NCBI RefSeq assembly: GCF_017873605.1 | Contig: NZ_JAGGKI010000014.1 | Span: forward strand, 1-64,000 | DNA: 64,000 nucleotides | Reading direction: 5' to 3' | Source: Paenibacillus lactis | GTDB taxonomy: Bacteria > Bacillota > Bacilli > Paenibacillales > Paenibacillaceae | Shown: positions 10,849 to 19,068 of the stretch, in pieces | Layout of the letters: every line of letters begins with the position of its first letter | How positions within the stretch are numbered: the stretch's first letter is position 1 | Notes under the pieces: model-generated | What the model saw: only the letters and a program-made list of their open reading frames with translations | Told to the model about the DNA's origin: nothing | Databases searched by the model: none | Position numbers and translations under genes: made by a program

Positions 10849-11964
10849 TTGAAACTTACGAGAATAAAGCTATCATCCGAAGAATGCATAGAACGCTTAA
10901 ATGAAGTTTGCGAAGGACTTGGGATCGATATTGAAGAAAACAAAAAGACCGATCATATAGTTGTAAAACTATTGAGGGAAGGGGAGGATCCTGGAACCAT
11001 TCGCATTTACGATACTAAGTTAGGACGAACCCTCGACGGTTCCCTAAACAATAAAATGCTTAACGACACTGTATTGAGTGAATTTAATATTGCAATGTCT
11101 GACGTAAAAATAACTCCAAAACATACTCTCTATTTATTGAGAGAAGATCAATTTGAAGAGATTTATGACGTAATCGTAAATGTCGCTTCAAGAAATGATT
11201 ATGAGATAAACAAAAAAGAACAGAATCCATCTCACATAACTTATCTTGTTGAAGTTAGTAACCGGAATAATAGAGATAAGGTTACGATTACACAATTTAA
11301 TAAAGGCAAGTTAATGCTCCAAGGAATGGGATGGGAAGTTTGGGATGAAGTATGCAATTCCATTGATGAGGCACTTGATACATCTGTCGAGGAAATTACG
11401 CTTCGATTAATGGGATCCGTTGCTGAGGATGTTGCTCAAGTAGTCATGACGGATCTTACCTCCCGTGGAGAAACCGAAATTGTAGGGCGGCTTGGTAGAG
11501 CTTTTAGTTTCTTATATGATCACGATAAGAAATTGTTGATTTCCTCCCAAAGTATGCTCCTTGCTAAGATCGACTATGGTGATTATTACTGCTACATTGC
11601 ACCTTGTTTAAGGGTAATAGAAGGTTATCTAAAAAAGGTAATTGTTGAACTAGGTTTGTTAACTGAGACACAGATTAATGCGTTAGATACTAACGGCAAA
11701 CCGTTATTCAATTTCGGACAAATTTTCAATGGTCTAAGTCATGTGCATTCTACAAAAAAAACATTGTTATCTTCTGATCCTTCAATACAAGATCAAATAG
11801 AGGCTGAACTTCTCGTCATATACGAATCGTATCAAAAAACAAGGAATCCTCTGCAACATGATGGACCACCTGTACAGATGACTGTTGACACTTACGAAGA
11901 TGCCGAAAGTTACTTTGATGAGATTATTGGGATGATTAATCGAACTTATCATCAAATTTTTTGA
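10849..11964 (+). CDS. RnlA-like HEPN ribonuclease toxin
   Basis: The TTG start has AAGGGG ten bases upstream. The 371-aa protein matches the layout of E. coli RnlA (RNase LS), as remembered: an N-terminal domain, a second similar domain containing VTIT..NKGKLMLQG (145-159), and a C-terminal HEPN-like domain. In that domain YIAPCLRVIEGYLKK parallels the RnlA helix before the active site. RNPLQH (Arg332 to His337) gives the Rx4H catalytic motif. RnlA degrades mRNA and protects against phage when its antitoxin is lost. There is no recognisable RnlB or Dmd gene. Instead an RNase HIII gene follows 16 bp downstream. The operon is more AT-rich than its surroundings, which suggests transfer. Overall similarity is remote, but the motif order makes the call fairly firm. 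Confidence 0.7.
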   Translation: MKLTRIKLSSEECIERLNEVCEGLGIDIEENKKTDHIVVKLLREGEDPGTIRIYDTKLGRTLDGSLNNKMLNDTVLSEFNIAMSDVKITPKHTLYLLREDQFEEIYDVIVNVASRNDYEINKKEQNPSHITYLVEVSNRNNRDKVTITQFNKGKLMLQGMGWEVWDEVCNSIDEALDTSVEEITLRLMGSVAEDVAQVVMTDLTSRGETEIVGRLGRAFSFLYDHDKKLLISSQSMLLAKIDYGDYYCYIAPCLRVIEGYLKKVIVELGLLTETQINALDTNGKPLFNFGQIFNGLSHVHSTKKTLLSSDPSIQDQIEAELLVIYESYQKTRNPLQHDGPPVQMTVDTYEDAESYFDEIIGMINRTYHQIF

Positions 11965-11980
11965 AGAATGAGGAGAAATT

Positions 11981-12889
11981 ATGAACCAAGTATTGACTGT
12001 TACAGGCGATGCCGAAGTTATCCTCATTAATTTTCTAGATATTAATCTGCCTAGAAATGATAAGGGAGGCAACACTATCTGGAAGAGCAGTAATGTTGCC
12101 ATAACTTTGTATTCAACTGGGAAGGTATTATTTCAAGGAAAAGAAGCAGACCAGTGGTTTACAAAAGTTTCTGATATTCTGGGTAATGCCACAGAGTTAA
12201 GACAAACGAGCATAATTGAAGATGAGCATTCTCTAAACACCACTTATAACGGCACCCCGAGAGTTGGTATTGATGAATCCGGCAAAGGGGATTTTTTTGG
12301 ACCTATTGTGACAGCAGCGTTCCTGATTAAAGATGAAAAACAAGAGACAGCAGTTGAAATGCTTGGAGTTAGGGACTCTAAAACATTGACTGATAATAGG
12401 GTATCTTTATTGGCCTCTGAATTAAAAAAATTTGGAACCTATGAAATCATCCTAATTAGCCCCTCAAGATACAATCAACTATGGTCGAAAATGGGGAACG
12501 TAAACAAGATTCTCGCATGGTCCCATGCACGAGCATTGGAAAACATTTTAAGTAAGTACAGTGTTGCTTTGGCAATTTCGGATCAATTTGGCGATGAATA
12601 TTTAATCAAAAATGCGTTACTCGAGAATGGTAAGAAAATAAACCTGGTTCAGATGCATAAAGCTGAATCCGACTTGGCTGTAGCAGCTGCATCAATACTT
12701 GCCAGGGATGCTTTTGTCAAACAACTCAACTTAATTGGAAAGTCGGTTGGAATGACATTATCTAAGGGAGTATCGGGTAAAGTAATTGATCAGGGAGTAG
12801 AATTTTACAAAAGGCATGGAAAAGAGAAGTTGTCCAATATTGCAAAAATTCACTTTAAGACATATGATAAGATTATTTCAAGTCAGTGA
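11981..12889 (+). CDS. RNase HIII-family protein (likely second copy)
   Basis: The ATG follows AGGAG. This 302-aa protein has the usual RNase HIII architecture. The N-terminal TBP-like substrate-binding domain contains VAITLYSTGKVLFQG (39-53). The type 2 RNase H domain has Asp98-Glu99 (GIDESGKGD), Asp201 (ISDQFGD) and Asp231 (KAESDLAVAAASILAR), so all four metal ligands are present. It would cut RNA in RNA:DNA hybrids. Its place inside an RnlA-like operon, its AT-rich codon use and the spacing of 16 and 32 bp to its neighbours argue for a dedicated toxin partner rather than the housekeeping rnhC. That is inference. E. coli RNase HI is reported to stimulate RnlA. Confidence 0.88.
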   Translation: MNQVLTVTGDAEVILINFLDINLPRNDKGGNTIWKSSNVAITLYSTGKVLFQGKEADQWFTKVSDILGNATELRQTSIIEDEHSLNTTYNGTPRVGIDESGKGDFFGPIVTAAFLIKDEKQETAVEMLGVRDSKTLTDNRVSLLASELKKFGTYEIILISPSRYNQLWSKMGNVNKILAWSHARALENILSKYSVALAISDQFGDEYLIKNALLENGKKINLVQMHKAESDLAVAAASILARDAFVKQLNLIGKSVGMTLSKGVSGKVIDQGVEFYKRHGKEKLSNIAKIHFKTYDKIISSQ

Positions 12890-12921
12890 TAACGGATTAT
12901 GGTACGTAAGGAGGGGATTTT

Positions 12922-13533
12922 ATGATTAACACAACTTCTGATAACACATCTCATTTTAGCACTTTGAAGATGGTTACCTTTACTTATGCTTACTTTGGGG
13001 AGTTGGGAAAGGAAGGTAATGGTTTCAGGGTTTTCGTTAAGTTCCCTTCGATTCAATCGAGCAACTCCCCGTATCTGTTTATTGTGAATTCTATAGGTGG
13101 AATAAATCCTAGATCCAAGGCCGATGAGATATACAATGCAATAATAAATATCACCATGCAGTTTGGAATAAATCTATCCAAAGTAAAGGTTGTCCTAGAC
13201 CTACTTGGATTTACAGGCATTGGAAAGGATCATTTATTTGATTGGGTATTTAAAGAGATCAATGGACAAATAACAGAAGAAATTGTTAACAAACGAATAT
13301 TTACAGATGATGATAAAATTTTTTTAGAGGAGTATTATGAAAATTACTTAAGTATTTTCACCAAGTCGTCGCTAAATAATAAGCAAAAAGCAGAAATTGC
13401 AGCGTACGCTTTGGCTGATAAATGTTATGATTCGTATACCATTGAGAACATCACTAAAAACTTCAAATATGTCCTTAGTAAAGCCGTACAAAACAAAGAA
13501 GGTATCAAGTCGGCATTTATCAAAAAAAATTAA
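12922..13533 (+). CDS. Unknown protein, third gene of the RnlA/RNase HIII operon
   Basis: The ATG follows AAGGAGGGG, 32 bp after the RNase HIII stop, so co-transcription is likely. The 203-aa product has no signal peptide or membrane segment. The first 100 residues look alpha/beta, with a beta strand (GFRVFVKF) and a Gly-Gly turn (NSIGGINP). The C-terminal half is helical and Lys-rich. It does not resemble the RnlB or Dmd sequences I remember. By position it could be the antitoxin, a sensor or an accessory factor. AT-rich base use matches the two genes before it. Confidence 0.7.
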   Translation: MINTTSDNTSHFSTLKMVTFTYAYFGELGKEGNGFRVFVKFPSIQSSNSPYLFIVNSIGGINPRSKADEIYNAIINITMQFGINLSKVKVVLDLLGFTGIGKDHLFDWVFKEINGQITEEIVNKRIFTDDDKIFLEEYYENYLSIFTKSSLNNKQKAEIAAYALADKCYDSYTIENITKNFKYVLSKAVQNKEGIKSAFIKKN

Positions 13534-14341
13534 AGTTGATCCGAGCCTTTTGAAGGACTTTACGATGAGGGGCTTACTCATTCATGCCCTAGGGCGATCC
13601 CAACGATGTACAGATGGATGCTTCCTTTGACTAGTTATGAATCGACGAGAATAGCGATTCATGGTCAGCACTAGCATTAACAGAAACTGCTACTACTTGC
13701 GGTGCATCGACTTTGCGTTGAAGATGTCTTTACTTTCCAGGATATATTTGTTTCCATGACCCCAGACTTACACGCATCCACAATTCATTTAATCAACGAA
13801 ACATAAGATCCAAAGTCTCCAGGATTAGCATTGAGTTGTTGATATTTATGCAGTCTGTATCCTTTTTGTAACAGGAGAACTCTTTAATCCGTAAAATGCA
13901 GTCGGCACATCTGATGAATCTGATCAAGAGAGCAGATGAACTCCTTCTCCAAATATCCAGCCTGCTAGAATTGCCCTACCAATCATACCATTCCGTTTTA
14001 AAATATAGGACTTAAAGACAAGTACTAATAATTCTTTTCTAAACATTTCAGTGCAAGCAAGGGCGAGAATAATGGAGGATAAATTAATCCATCAACTCGC
14101 CCACTTTAAGGTATGTCATGTTCCGTGACTCCCTACATCCTCCCACTAATAATAATGGTCATATTACTGAAAACCTCGCTCGTAATAAAGTCCCATATCT
14201 AACTGAGAAAAAGATCCTAGTTTTAAGTGACATAGCAAGGCCTCGAGAACCTTTTCCATATAATTCAAGTGGAGTAAAATATTTAAGTTAGCTATGATCG
14301 GAGATCGGGTTCAATCCCGAAAGCAAGATGGAGAGGTTATT
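13534..14341. other. Long non-coding stretch, probably decayed DNA
   Basis: About 800 bases contain no frame with a convincing start and ribosome-binding site. Short open pieces are broken by stops in every frame on both strands, as in eroded genes, and I cannot name a parent family. No inverted repeats typical of an insertion sequence were seen. It separates the AT-rich RnlA-like operon from the first toxin locus. Confidence 0.5.
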
Positions 14342-15736
14342 ATGAGTAGAATTTTGGTCACACCGGAGATGCTGCTGCGCGTTGCAGAGCAATGCTCCAG
14401 TGCGCATGAACAGCTGGAAGCAATGATATACATGTTGAACCAGAACATTCATATGCTGGAGTCTGCCTGGGAAGGTACGACGAGATCCCGTTTTTACGCG
14501 GATTTTCAGCAGGCGCATCGGGAGATGACGCAGACCACGGAGCATATCCATCGGACAAGCCTGGAGCTGAGAGGGATAGCCCAACGATTTAAGTCAGCAG
14601 ATGAGCGGGGACAACCGATCCAAGTTGCTGGGCATGTGCTGGGAACATTCCCTATGATGAGGGGACCCGCAGGCTATAGGGCCGTAGAGGATATGGGGAG
14701 AAAAGCGGAGGAAACCTGGAATTCGGTGCAACATGAAGCCGGGAAGGCATGGGACACCGTGAAGCAAGAAGCAGGGGAACTATGGGAGGGCGTAAAGATC
14801 GGGGCCGCCCAGTTAGGGAACTCATTAAAGGATACGGGGATATCCTTGTACGAAGATCCGCTTGGAACCGGGAAAGAGATGCTCTATAATGCAACCATCG
14901 GGACGGTCGAGGAGATTTGGAACACGGGGATATGGGCCGGCCGAATGCTTTTTAGCAATGAGTACCGCGAAAAAGTTGCAGAAGACGTAAAGGTAGAAGT
15001 CGATTCAGCAGGCGGTTGGTCCAATTATTTGGGGCAGGCGGCAGCTTTGATCGTTGGGGAGGTTATTCTCAACCGTGCTGGAATCAGGGGGGGAGGCCCC
15101 CTGAATAATAAGCATAATGATCGTGGTGGCGGAAACAGTGGCGGTAGTGGTGCCGGTAATGGAAGCGGTAGCGGTGGTGGTAGTGGTAGCGGTAATGGTG
15201 CCGGTAATGGCAGCGGTAGCGGTGGTGGTAGTGGTAGTGGTAATGGTGCCGGTAATGGCAGCAGTAGCGGTAGTGGTAGTGGTAGTGGTAGTGGTAGTGG
15301 TAGTGGTAATGGTGCCGGTAATGGCAGCGGTAGCGGTGGCGGTGATGATAGCGGCGATCGTGACGGTGAGGATGAAGGCAATAAGTCGGAGGATGAGGGC
15401 TCAGGTGCTGCTGAATTCGTTCCTACGCCAGAATCAAATAAAGCTCTTGCTGATAAAATAGCTCAGGATTTAGGAGGAACTATTAAGCCTGCAAAAGGTG
15501 ATGGATGGACGGTAAATATACCGATTACTTACAATGAAAAAACTTCAGAGATTACGTTAAGAGTTATGAACACAAGCAAAATGAACGACAATTACTGGAG
15601 GCTTTCTGTTCAAGGCAAACCAGCAGTTGATATCAATGGGAATTTTAGTAACGATATTGTGCCTACTCATATCCCGATAACAGGAAATACCTATGATGAT
15701 ATTGTAAAGATCATTAACAAATTAACTGGTAAATAG
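14342..15736 (+). CDS. WXG100-type polymorphic toxin (type VII secretion substrate) with Gly/Ser linker
   Basis: ATG 14342 is chosen because GGAGAGG precedes it; an upstream in-frame start at 14294 has no such site. Residues 1-90 form a WXG100-like helical hairpin with Trp43-Glu44-Gly45. Residues 110-250 are a helical pre-toxin region (LGTGKEMLYNATIGTVEEIW) shared with the second toxin at 29.5 kb. A linker of about 90 Gly, Ser, Ala and Asn residues follows. The last 100 residues form a compact, unidentified C-terminal domain, presumably the toxic part. The product should be exported by a type VII apparatus not in this window. A small gene that follows after 11 bp is the likely immunity partner. 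No catalytic residues can be assigned. Confidence 0.8.
   Translation: MSRILVTPEMLLRVAEQCSSAHEQLEAMIYMLNQNIHMLESAWEGTTRSRFYADFQQAHREMTQTTEHIHRTSLELRGIAQRFKSADERGQPIQVAGHVLGTFPMMRGPAGYRAVEDMGRKAEETWNSVQHEAGKAWDTVKQEAGELWEGVKIGAAQLGNSLKDTGISLYEDPLGTGKEMLYNATIGTVEEIWNTGIWAGRMLFSNEYREKVAEDVKVEVDSAGGWSNYLGQAAALIVGEVILNRAGIRGGGPLNNKHNDRGGGNSGGSGAGNGSGSGGGSGSGNGAGNGSGSGGGSGSGNGAGNGSSSGSGSGSGSGSGSGNGAGNGSGSGGGDDSGDRDGEDEGNKSEDEGSGAAEFVPTPESNKALADKIAQDLGGTIKPAKGDGWTVNIPITYNEKTSEITLRVMNTSKMNDNYWRLSVQGKPAVDINGNFSNDIVPTHIPITGNTYDDIVKIINKLTGK
15115..15350 (+). repeat. Tandem GGT/AGC-type repeat encoding Gly-Ser-Asn linker
   Basis: This is low-complexity DNA made of irregular GGTAGT, GGTAGC and GGTAATGGTGCC units, with longer near-identical blocks repeated about three times. 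It encodes the linker between the delivery and toxin domains and is a natural site for length change by slippage. Confidence 0.9.
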
Positions 15737-15747
15737 GAGTGTGTAAT

Positions 15748-16140
15748 ATGGCAAACTTAGAAGAACTAACATCGCTGTTATGGAGTTGTGAAATTACATC
15801 TTATAAGTTCAATTTTGAAGATCATTCAATTTCATTAGAGATAAAGAGAGTGTTCAATAATGAAACAACAGTATTTGATGTAAAACTAAACGAAGTTTGT
15901 TCATTCTCATGGGTTAATGGAATGGGTGATGACAGGAAGAAATTGTATGATTGGGAGTATCTTGATTTAGTGTCCTTCGATACTATTAATGATACGAAGA
16001 TACACATCATGGGGGATAGTTTTCTAAACCAGTACTATCAAGCCCCTAATATATGTTTGGAAATCGGGAATTCTGTTCTCTTGGTAGAAGCTAAGTACCT
16101 TTCTATTAATAATGAGAGATTTGAATTGCTAGATAGTTGA
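15748..16140 (+). CDS. Putative immunity protein of the first WXG100 toxin
   Basis: ATG 15748 lies eight bases after AGGAG, which itself straddles the toxin stop; a GTG at 15739 is too close to that site. The 130-aa product is acidic, without signal or membrane segment, rich in aromatic residues and beta strands (SISLEIKRVF, ICLEIGNSVLLVEAKY). This is typical of small cytosolic immunity proteins. The assignment rests on position directly behind the toxin; I do not recognise the family. Confidence 0.6.
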   Translation: MANLEELTSLLWSCEITSYKFNFEDHSISLEIKRVFNNETTVFDVKLNEVCSFSWVNGMGDDRKKLYDWEYLDLVSFDTINDTKIHIMGDSFLNQYYQAPNICLEIGNSVLLVEAKYLSINNERFELLDS

Positions 16141-16434
16141 GTGATAGTAACCTCGATTGGTCATATGTCTTTGAAGGTTTATTTTTTAACCAAAGATCAT
16201 GCCCACTCGCCGCGCACCATACACGAAGATTTAGCAGGCGGGGGGATAACAAGCCAAGTATATTCATCTTTCATGTCAGTGCGAGGATTAGATCAAATTG
16301 GTAATCATCCAATTAGTTTAATGGGATGCGGTGAACTATCGAATGCATTTGCCTGTGGATCTTTGGTCGCGCACTCTTCCGGATATTGCAGTACCAGGGT
16401 ATACGCAAGCTTTGTTGGTGATATAAAACACTAA
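16141..16434 (+). CDS. Doubtful small ORF, possible gene remnant
   Basis: A 97-codon frame starts with GTG immediately after the previous stop, with no ribosome-binding site. Its composition (many His, Ser, Gly and Cys) is unlike the neighbours and nothing is recognisable. It may be remnant coding DNA rather than a gene. Confidence 0.2.
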   Translation: MIVTSIGHMSLKVYFLTKDHAHSPRTIHEDLAGGGITSQVYSSFMSVRGLDQIGNHPISLMGCGELSNAFACGSLVAHSSGYCSTRVYASFVGDIKH

Positions 16435-16457
16435 ACAGCTATACGCAGGGGTGGCGA

Positions 16458-16820
16458 ATGACTTTGAAGAAACCTTTGAAGATCATAGCAATCGGTATTA
16501 TTGGCATCGTTTTTCTTATCGTTATATTCGCAGGTATCTATATCAATAATATTGGATTCCATAACTTTAAGCTCATGTACACGTTGAGTACAAAGGATAA
16601 ATTAATAGTCCCAATGGATAAGGAGGGACATTATCTGGCAAGAGAGGATCGTTCCGTTGAGCTTCTAAAAGAGCGAATGAGCAGTGAAGGATGGAGCTAT
16701 GTCCAGCAAGAAGGCTCTAATTATTTTTTTGAAAAGGGAAATGAAGAAACGATCGTTACCATACAGCAATGGAATCATAAATATGTTATTTATCAGGTAA
16801 AGATAACGTCATCAATATAG
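16458..16820 (+). CDS. Small membrane-anchored protein
   Basis: The ATG follows GGGGTGG. The 120-aa product begins with Lys residues and one strong transmembrane segment (about 9-31, IIAIGIIGIVFLIVIF). A soluble domain of about 85 residues then faces outward, with predicted beta strands at the C-terminus. No family is recognised. It lies among toxin/immunity genes and may be a membrane-anchored immunity or accessory protein, by context only. Confidence 0.6.
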   Translation: MTLKKPLKIIAIGIIGIVFLIVIFAGIYINNIGFHNFKLMYTLSTKDKLIVPMDKEGHYLAREDRSVELLKERMSSEGWSYVQQEGSNYFFEKGNEETIVTIQQWNHKYVIYQVKITSSI

Positions 16821-16936
16821 CGGACTAGGTAAGCAGCTATGGTAATCACCCTCATCATTGCTATTTGAAATGGTGGGGGTTTGTTTTAATTCATTCTTCA
16901 GCAACTTTAAATAAGGCTGCATCAAAGAGGATATCT

Positions 16937-17308
16937 ATGGAAGTAGATTCTTTATTTATAACATTAAGGGAGTATGAAGGTGTAGAGATCATATTAGAGT
17001 GGAGCAGTGGATTAAGAATTGTAGGCAAAACAGACACATTTTTTGAGACAGACAATGGATTAGATGATGATCACCCCGAGTACGCAGAATATTATGCAAC
17101 TGCATTTCAAGTAAATCAAATTTTATCCTATCCTTCTATTAACGAAGGCAGTGTATATAATTGGTTGAAAGAAGGAAAAAGTTCATTGGTTGAAATTTCC
17201 CTCTATGAAGATCCACCCAGTTCAGTATGTTTAACCGACGGAAAAAGAGTATGGGAAAGGGAGAAATTTATAAATAATCAGGAAGGCGGAAGGAGGCAAG
17301 TGAATTGA
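16937..17308 (+). CDS. Orphan immunity-like protein, paralogue of the gene at 30.7 kb
   Basis: ATG 16937 follows AAGAGG; an upstream extension to 16865 lacks a site. The 123-aa acidic protein is clearly related along its length to the 112-aa protein at 30712-31050. Shared blocks include SGLRI, ETDNGLDDD, YAEYYA, TFQVN/AFQVN, YNWL and EISLY.DPP. The other copy directly follows an Ntox50 toxin, so this one is probably an immunity protein kept without its toxin. It overlaps the next gene by 4 bp. Confidence 0.7.
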   Translation: MEVDSLFITLREYEGVEIILEWSSGLRIVGKTDTFFETDNGLDDDHPEYAEYYATAFQVNQILSYPSINEGSVYNWLKEGKSSLVEISLYEDPPSSVCLTDGKRVWEREKFINNQEGGRRQVN

Positions 17309-17814
17309 GGAAAAAAACCAGGACTGTACTGATTTCTTACTCTGTAATAACTCTGATTATCTTTTCTATATTTTTGATTAGTCAAAACATCACGAACGAT
17401 AGGGATTCAAAAATGAAACTGGAATCTATAATTGGTAATTCCGTATTTGAAGTGTGGAATTTTTATCACGATCTCGGAAACCTTCAAGATGTGGATGGTA
17501 ATAGCATTCAGGAAATCAATAATCGGCTATATCGTGTAGAGAGCTATTCTAAAGTTATAGATTCGGGAGTATCGACAGAGTTATTAGTTCCTATTGCCAA
17601 TAAAATGAATACTCAAATTAGCGCAATATCCTCAAACTATAATGAAACAGGGGAAATAACTGAAGCTGATCAGGAAATATTCAATCAATTGTCCCAAGAT
17701 GCAAGAAAGATCTCTGAGCTGATTACAGAAGTTTATTATCAAAATAATATTCATCAAGAAGGGAAAATCAAACTTAACATTACGAACTATGAAGAGTTGA
17801 CGAAATTTAAATAA
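17305..17814 (+). CDS. Single-pass membrane protein of unknown function
   Basis: The TTG start at 17305 overlaps the previous stop and has AGGAGG upstream, a typical translationally coupled arrangement. The 169-aa protein has a short basic N-terminus, one transmembrane segment (about 8-26) and an extracytoplasmic helical domain rich in Asn, Glu, Ile and Ser. It resembles no family I can name. Coupling to the orphan immunity-like gene suggests a role in the same toxin-immunity context. Confidence 0.65.
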   Translation: MRKKTRTVLISYSVITLIIFSIFLISQNITNDRDSKMKLESIIGNSVFEVWNFYHDLGNLQDVDGNSIQEINNRLYRVESYSKVIDSGVSTELLVPIANKMNTQISAISSNYNETGEITEADQEIFNQLSQDARKISELITEVYYQNNIHQEGKIKLNITNYEELTKFK

Positions 17815-17820
17815 TTTAAA

Positions 17821-17956
17821 TTCACACAAGAAGAAATAGGACTTTATCCGATCGCGGGCGAATTGCTTGTCGTTCTGTCTCCATACAAAACATGGACGGA
17901 GCAGCAGTTCGTTTTGCCTGTGTCTGTTAAACAGAGTGCAACGGAACCGTTGTTCC
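17821..17956 (+). pseudogene. Possible decayed coding fragment
   Basis: About 44 codons read open after the previous gene (FTQEEIGLYP, then ELLVVLSPYKTW) with protein-like composition and a GC content higher than the AT-rich gene before it. There is no start or ribosome-binding site. It is probably the end of a lost gene. Confidence 0.25.
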
Positions 17957-17966
17957 ACAGGTAGAA

Positions 17967-18245
17967 TCACAAGAATATATAGATCAGAAGAACGGTGGAT
18001 AAAAAGGAAATCGAGGAAACGGCACTTAAGAGGTTGGACTGCTTCGGAGTATGATTCGTATTCATTTTTGAAATGGTTAATCGATGAATGCCAAAAAAGA
18101 GCATTAAGCTAACGACCCATAAGAGGATGTTGAATAATCCGTTATTCCCTCGATTAATTAAATGAACAATGAATCCAGAAAAGTAATACCATATGAATCC
18201 AATGCAAACATTCAATATCAGGGCAGCTGTGATTTTCGCCTTCAT
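17967..18245 (-). CDS. Small integral membrane protein
   Basis: ATG 18245 has AAAGGAGT upstream. The 92-aa product has three probable transmembrane segments (about 5-27, 37-53 and 72-91) joined by short loops. No family is recognised. It lies alone on the minus strand. Confidence 0.65.
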   Translation of the reverse strand: MKAKITAALILNVCIGFIWYYFSGFIVHLINRGNNGLFNILLWVVSLMLFFGIHRLTISKMNTNHTPKQSNLLSAVSSISFLSTVLLIYIFL

Positions 18246-18331
18246 GGCATACTCCTTTCAAATTCCATTATCAAACATATTATATCATAAAAGGAATATA
18301 AGTCGACGGGGACCTTCAGTACGGAAACCAG

Positions 18332-18370
18332 AAAAAAGGACACCAAGTCCTAAATAGACCTCGTGCCCTC
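18332..18370 (-). terminator. Intrinsic terminator of the 18.4 kb lipoprotein gene
   Basis: On the minus strand, GGGCACGAGGTCT pairs with GGACTTGGTGTCC (one mismatch and several G-U pairs) and is followed by six Ts. A close copy lies at 19316-19356. Confidence 0.8.
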
Positions 18371-18405
18371 CAATCAACGGATTCATATTGTTCGTGTACT
18401 TCTTG

Positions 18406-19068
18406 TTATTTCACGAATGAGTCCGGCAGCTTCAGGGAAACGACAGCATCGTCAGTCTCCTGCAACCCCGAATCACTTAGAAATTGCTCGCGGAGCTCTT
18501 TTTTACTCTTACCTAATGCATACTTAACGCTAATATCAACGACATTGCCATGCGAACGAAATGCGGGGAATTGGTCCAACGAAAAAACAACCGCATTCGC
18601 TTGATAAGTCTTCGAATCATCATCGCCGCAAGGAGATTTGGAATCATCCGGGCATAGGTTTACGGTAATGGGACGGTGCCGCGGATTGTGCTTGGCTGTT
18701 TCCCCATTGATGGAGCCGTCGATGTACTGGATGCTGATTTCCCGATCGTTCCTCGTATTCTCGACCGCAGAAACGACATACAGCCGATCCGGAACGGCTT
18801 GATTATTCTCGTTGACGGCATCTTTCACCAAGAAAACGTACTGGTACCGGATGCTGATATTGTCTTCGATCTCCGAGATTTCGGTCAAAGGCTCCGTATT
18901 CACGGATCCGGCGGATTTGATCCCTTCCAACTCATAGATTGCGCTTAATATCGATTGGGGGTCCGTGTTCAGCGGGACAGTTTGTTTGACGGACGTGCTG
19001 CAGCCGCTAAAAAGGGCAGCGAAGGCCATGAAGATGGCTATGATATATCGGTTCTTTTTGCGAATCAC
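18406..19068 (-). CDS. Lipoprotein of unknown function
   Basis: This 220-aa protein begins with a basic signal sequence and lipobox FSGC (Cys near residue 23). It is therefore exported and lipid-anchored. The mature part is mainly beta, with a CPDDSKSPCGDDD loop holding two Cys that could form a disulfide. No family is recognised. It is monocistronic and sits between two copies of the same terminator, one of them belonging to the sulfonate operon upstream. Confidence 0.7.
   Translation of the reverse strand: MIRKKNRYIIAIFMAFAALFSGCSTSVKQTVPLNTDPQSILSAIYELEGIKSAGSVNTEPLTEISEIEDNISIRYQYVFLVKDAVNENNQAVPDRLYVVSAVENTRNDREISIQYIDGSINGETAKHNPRHRPITVNLCPDDSKSPCGDDDSKTYQANAVVFSLDQFPAFRSHGNVVDISVKYALGKSKKELREQFLSDSGLQETDDAVVSLKLPDSFVK

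Noticed and set aside
13534..14290. Insertion sequence remnant
   Set aside because: No transposase motif, terminal inverted repeats or target duplication could be identified in the stop-rich DNA.
15115..15350. CRISPR array
   Set aside because: The repeats are short, irregular and in-frame coding triplets without unique spacers.
15025..15381. Minus-strand frame coding for Pro/Leu repeats
   Set aside because: It is the complement of the Gly/Ser linker repeat; it has no ribosome-binding site and is explained by the low-complexity DNA.
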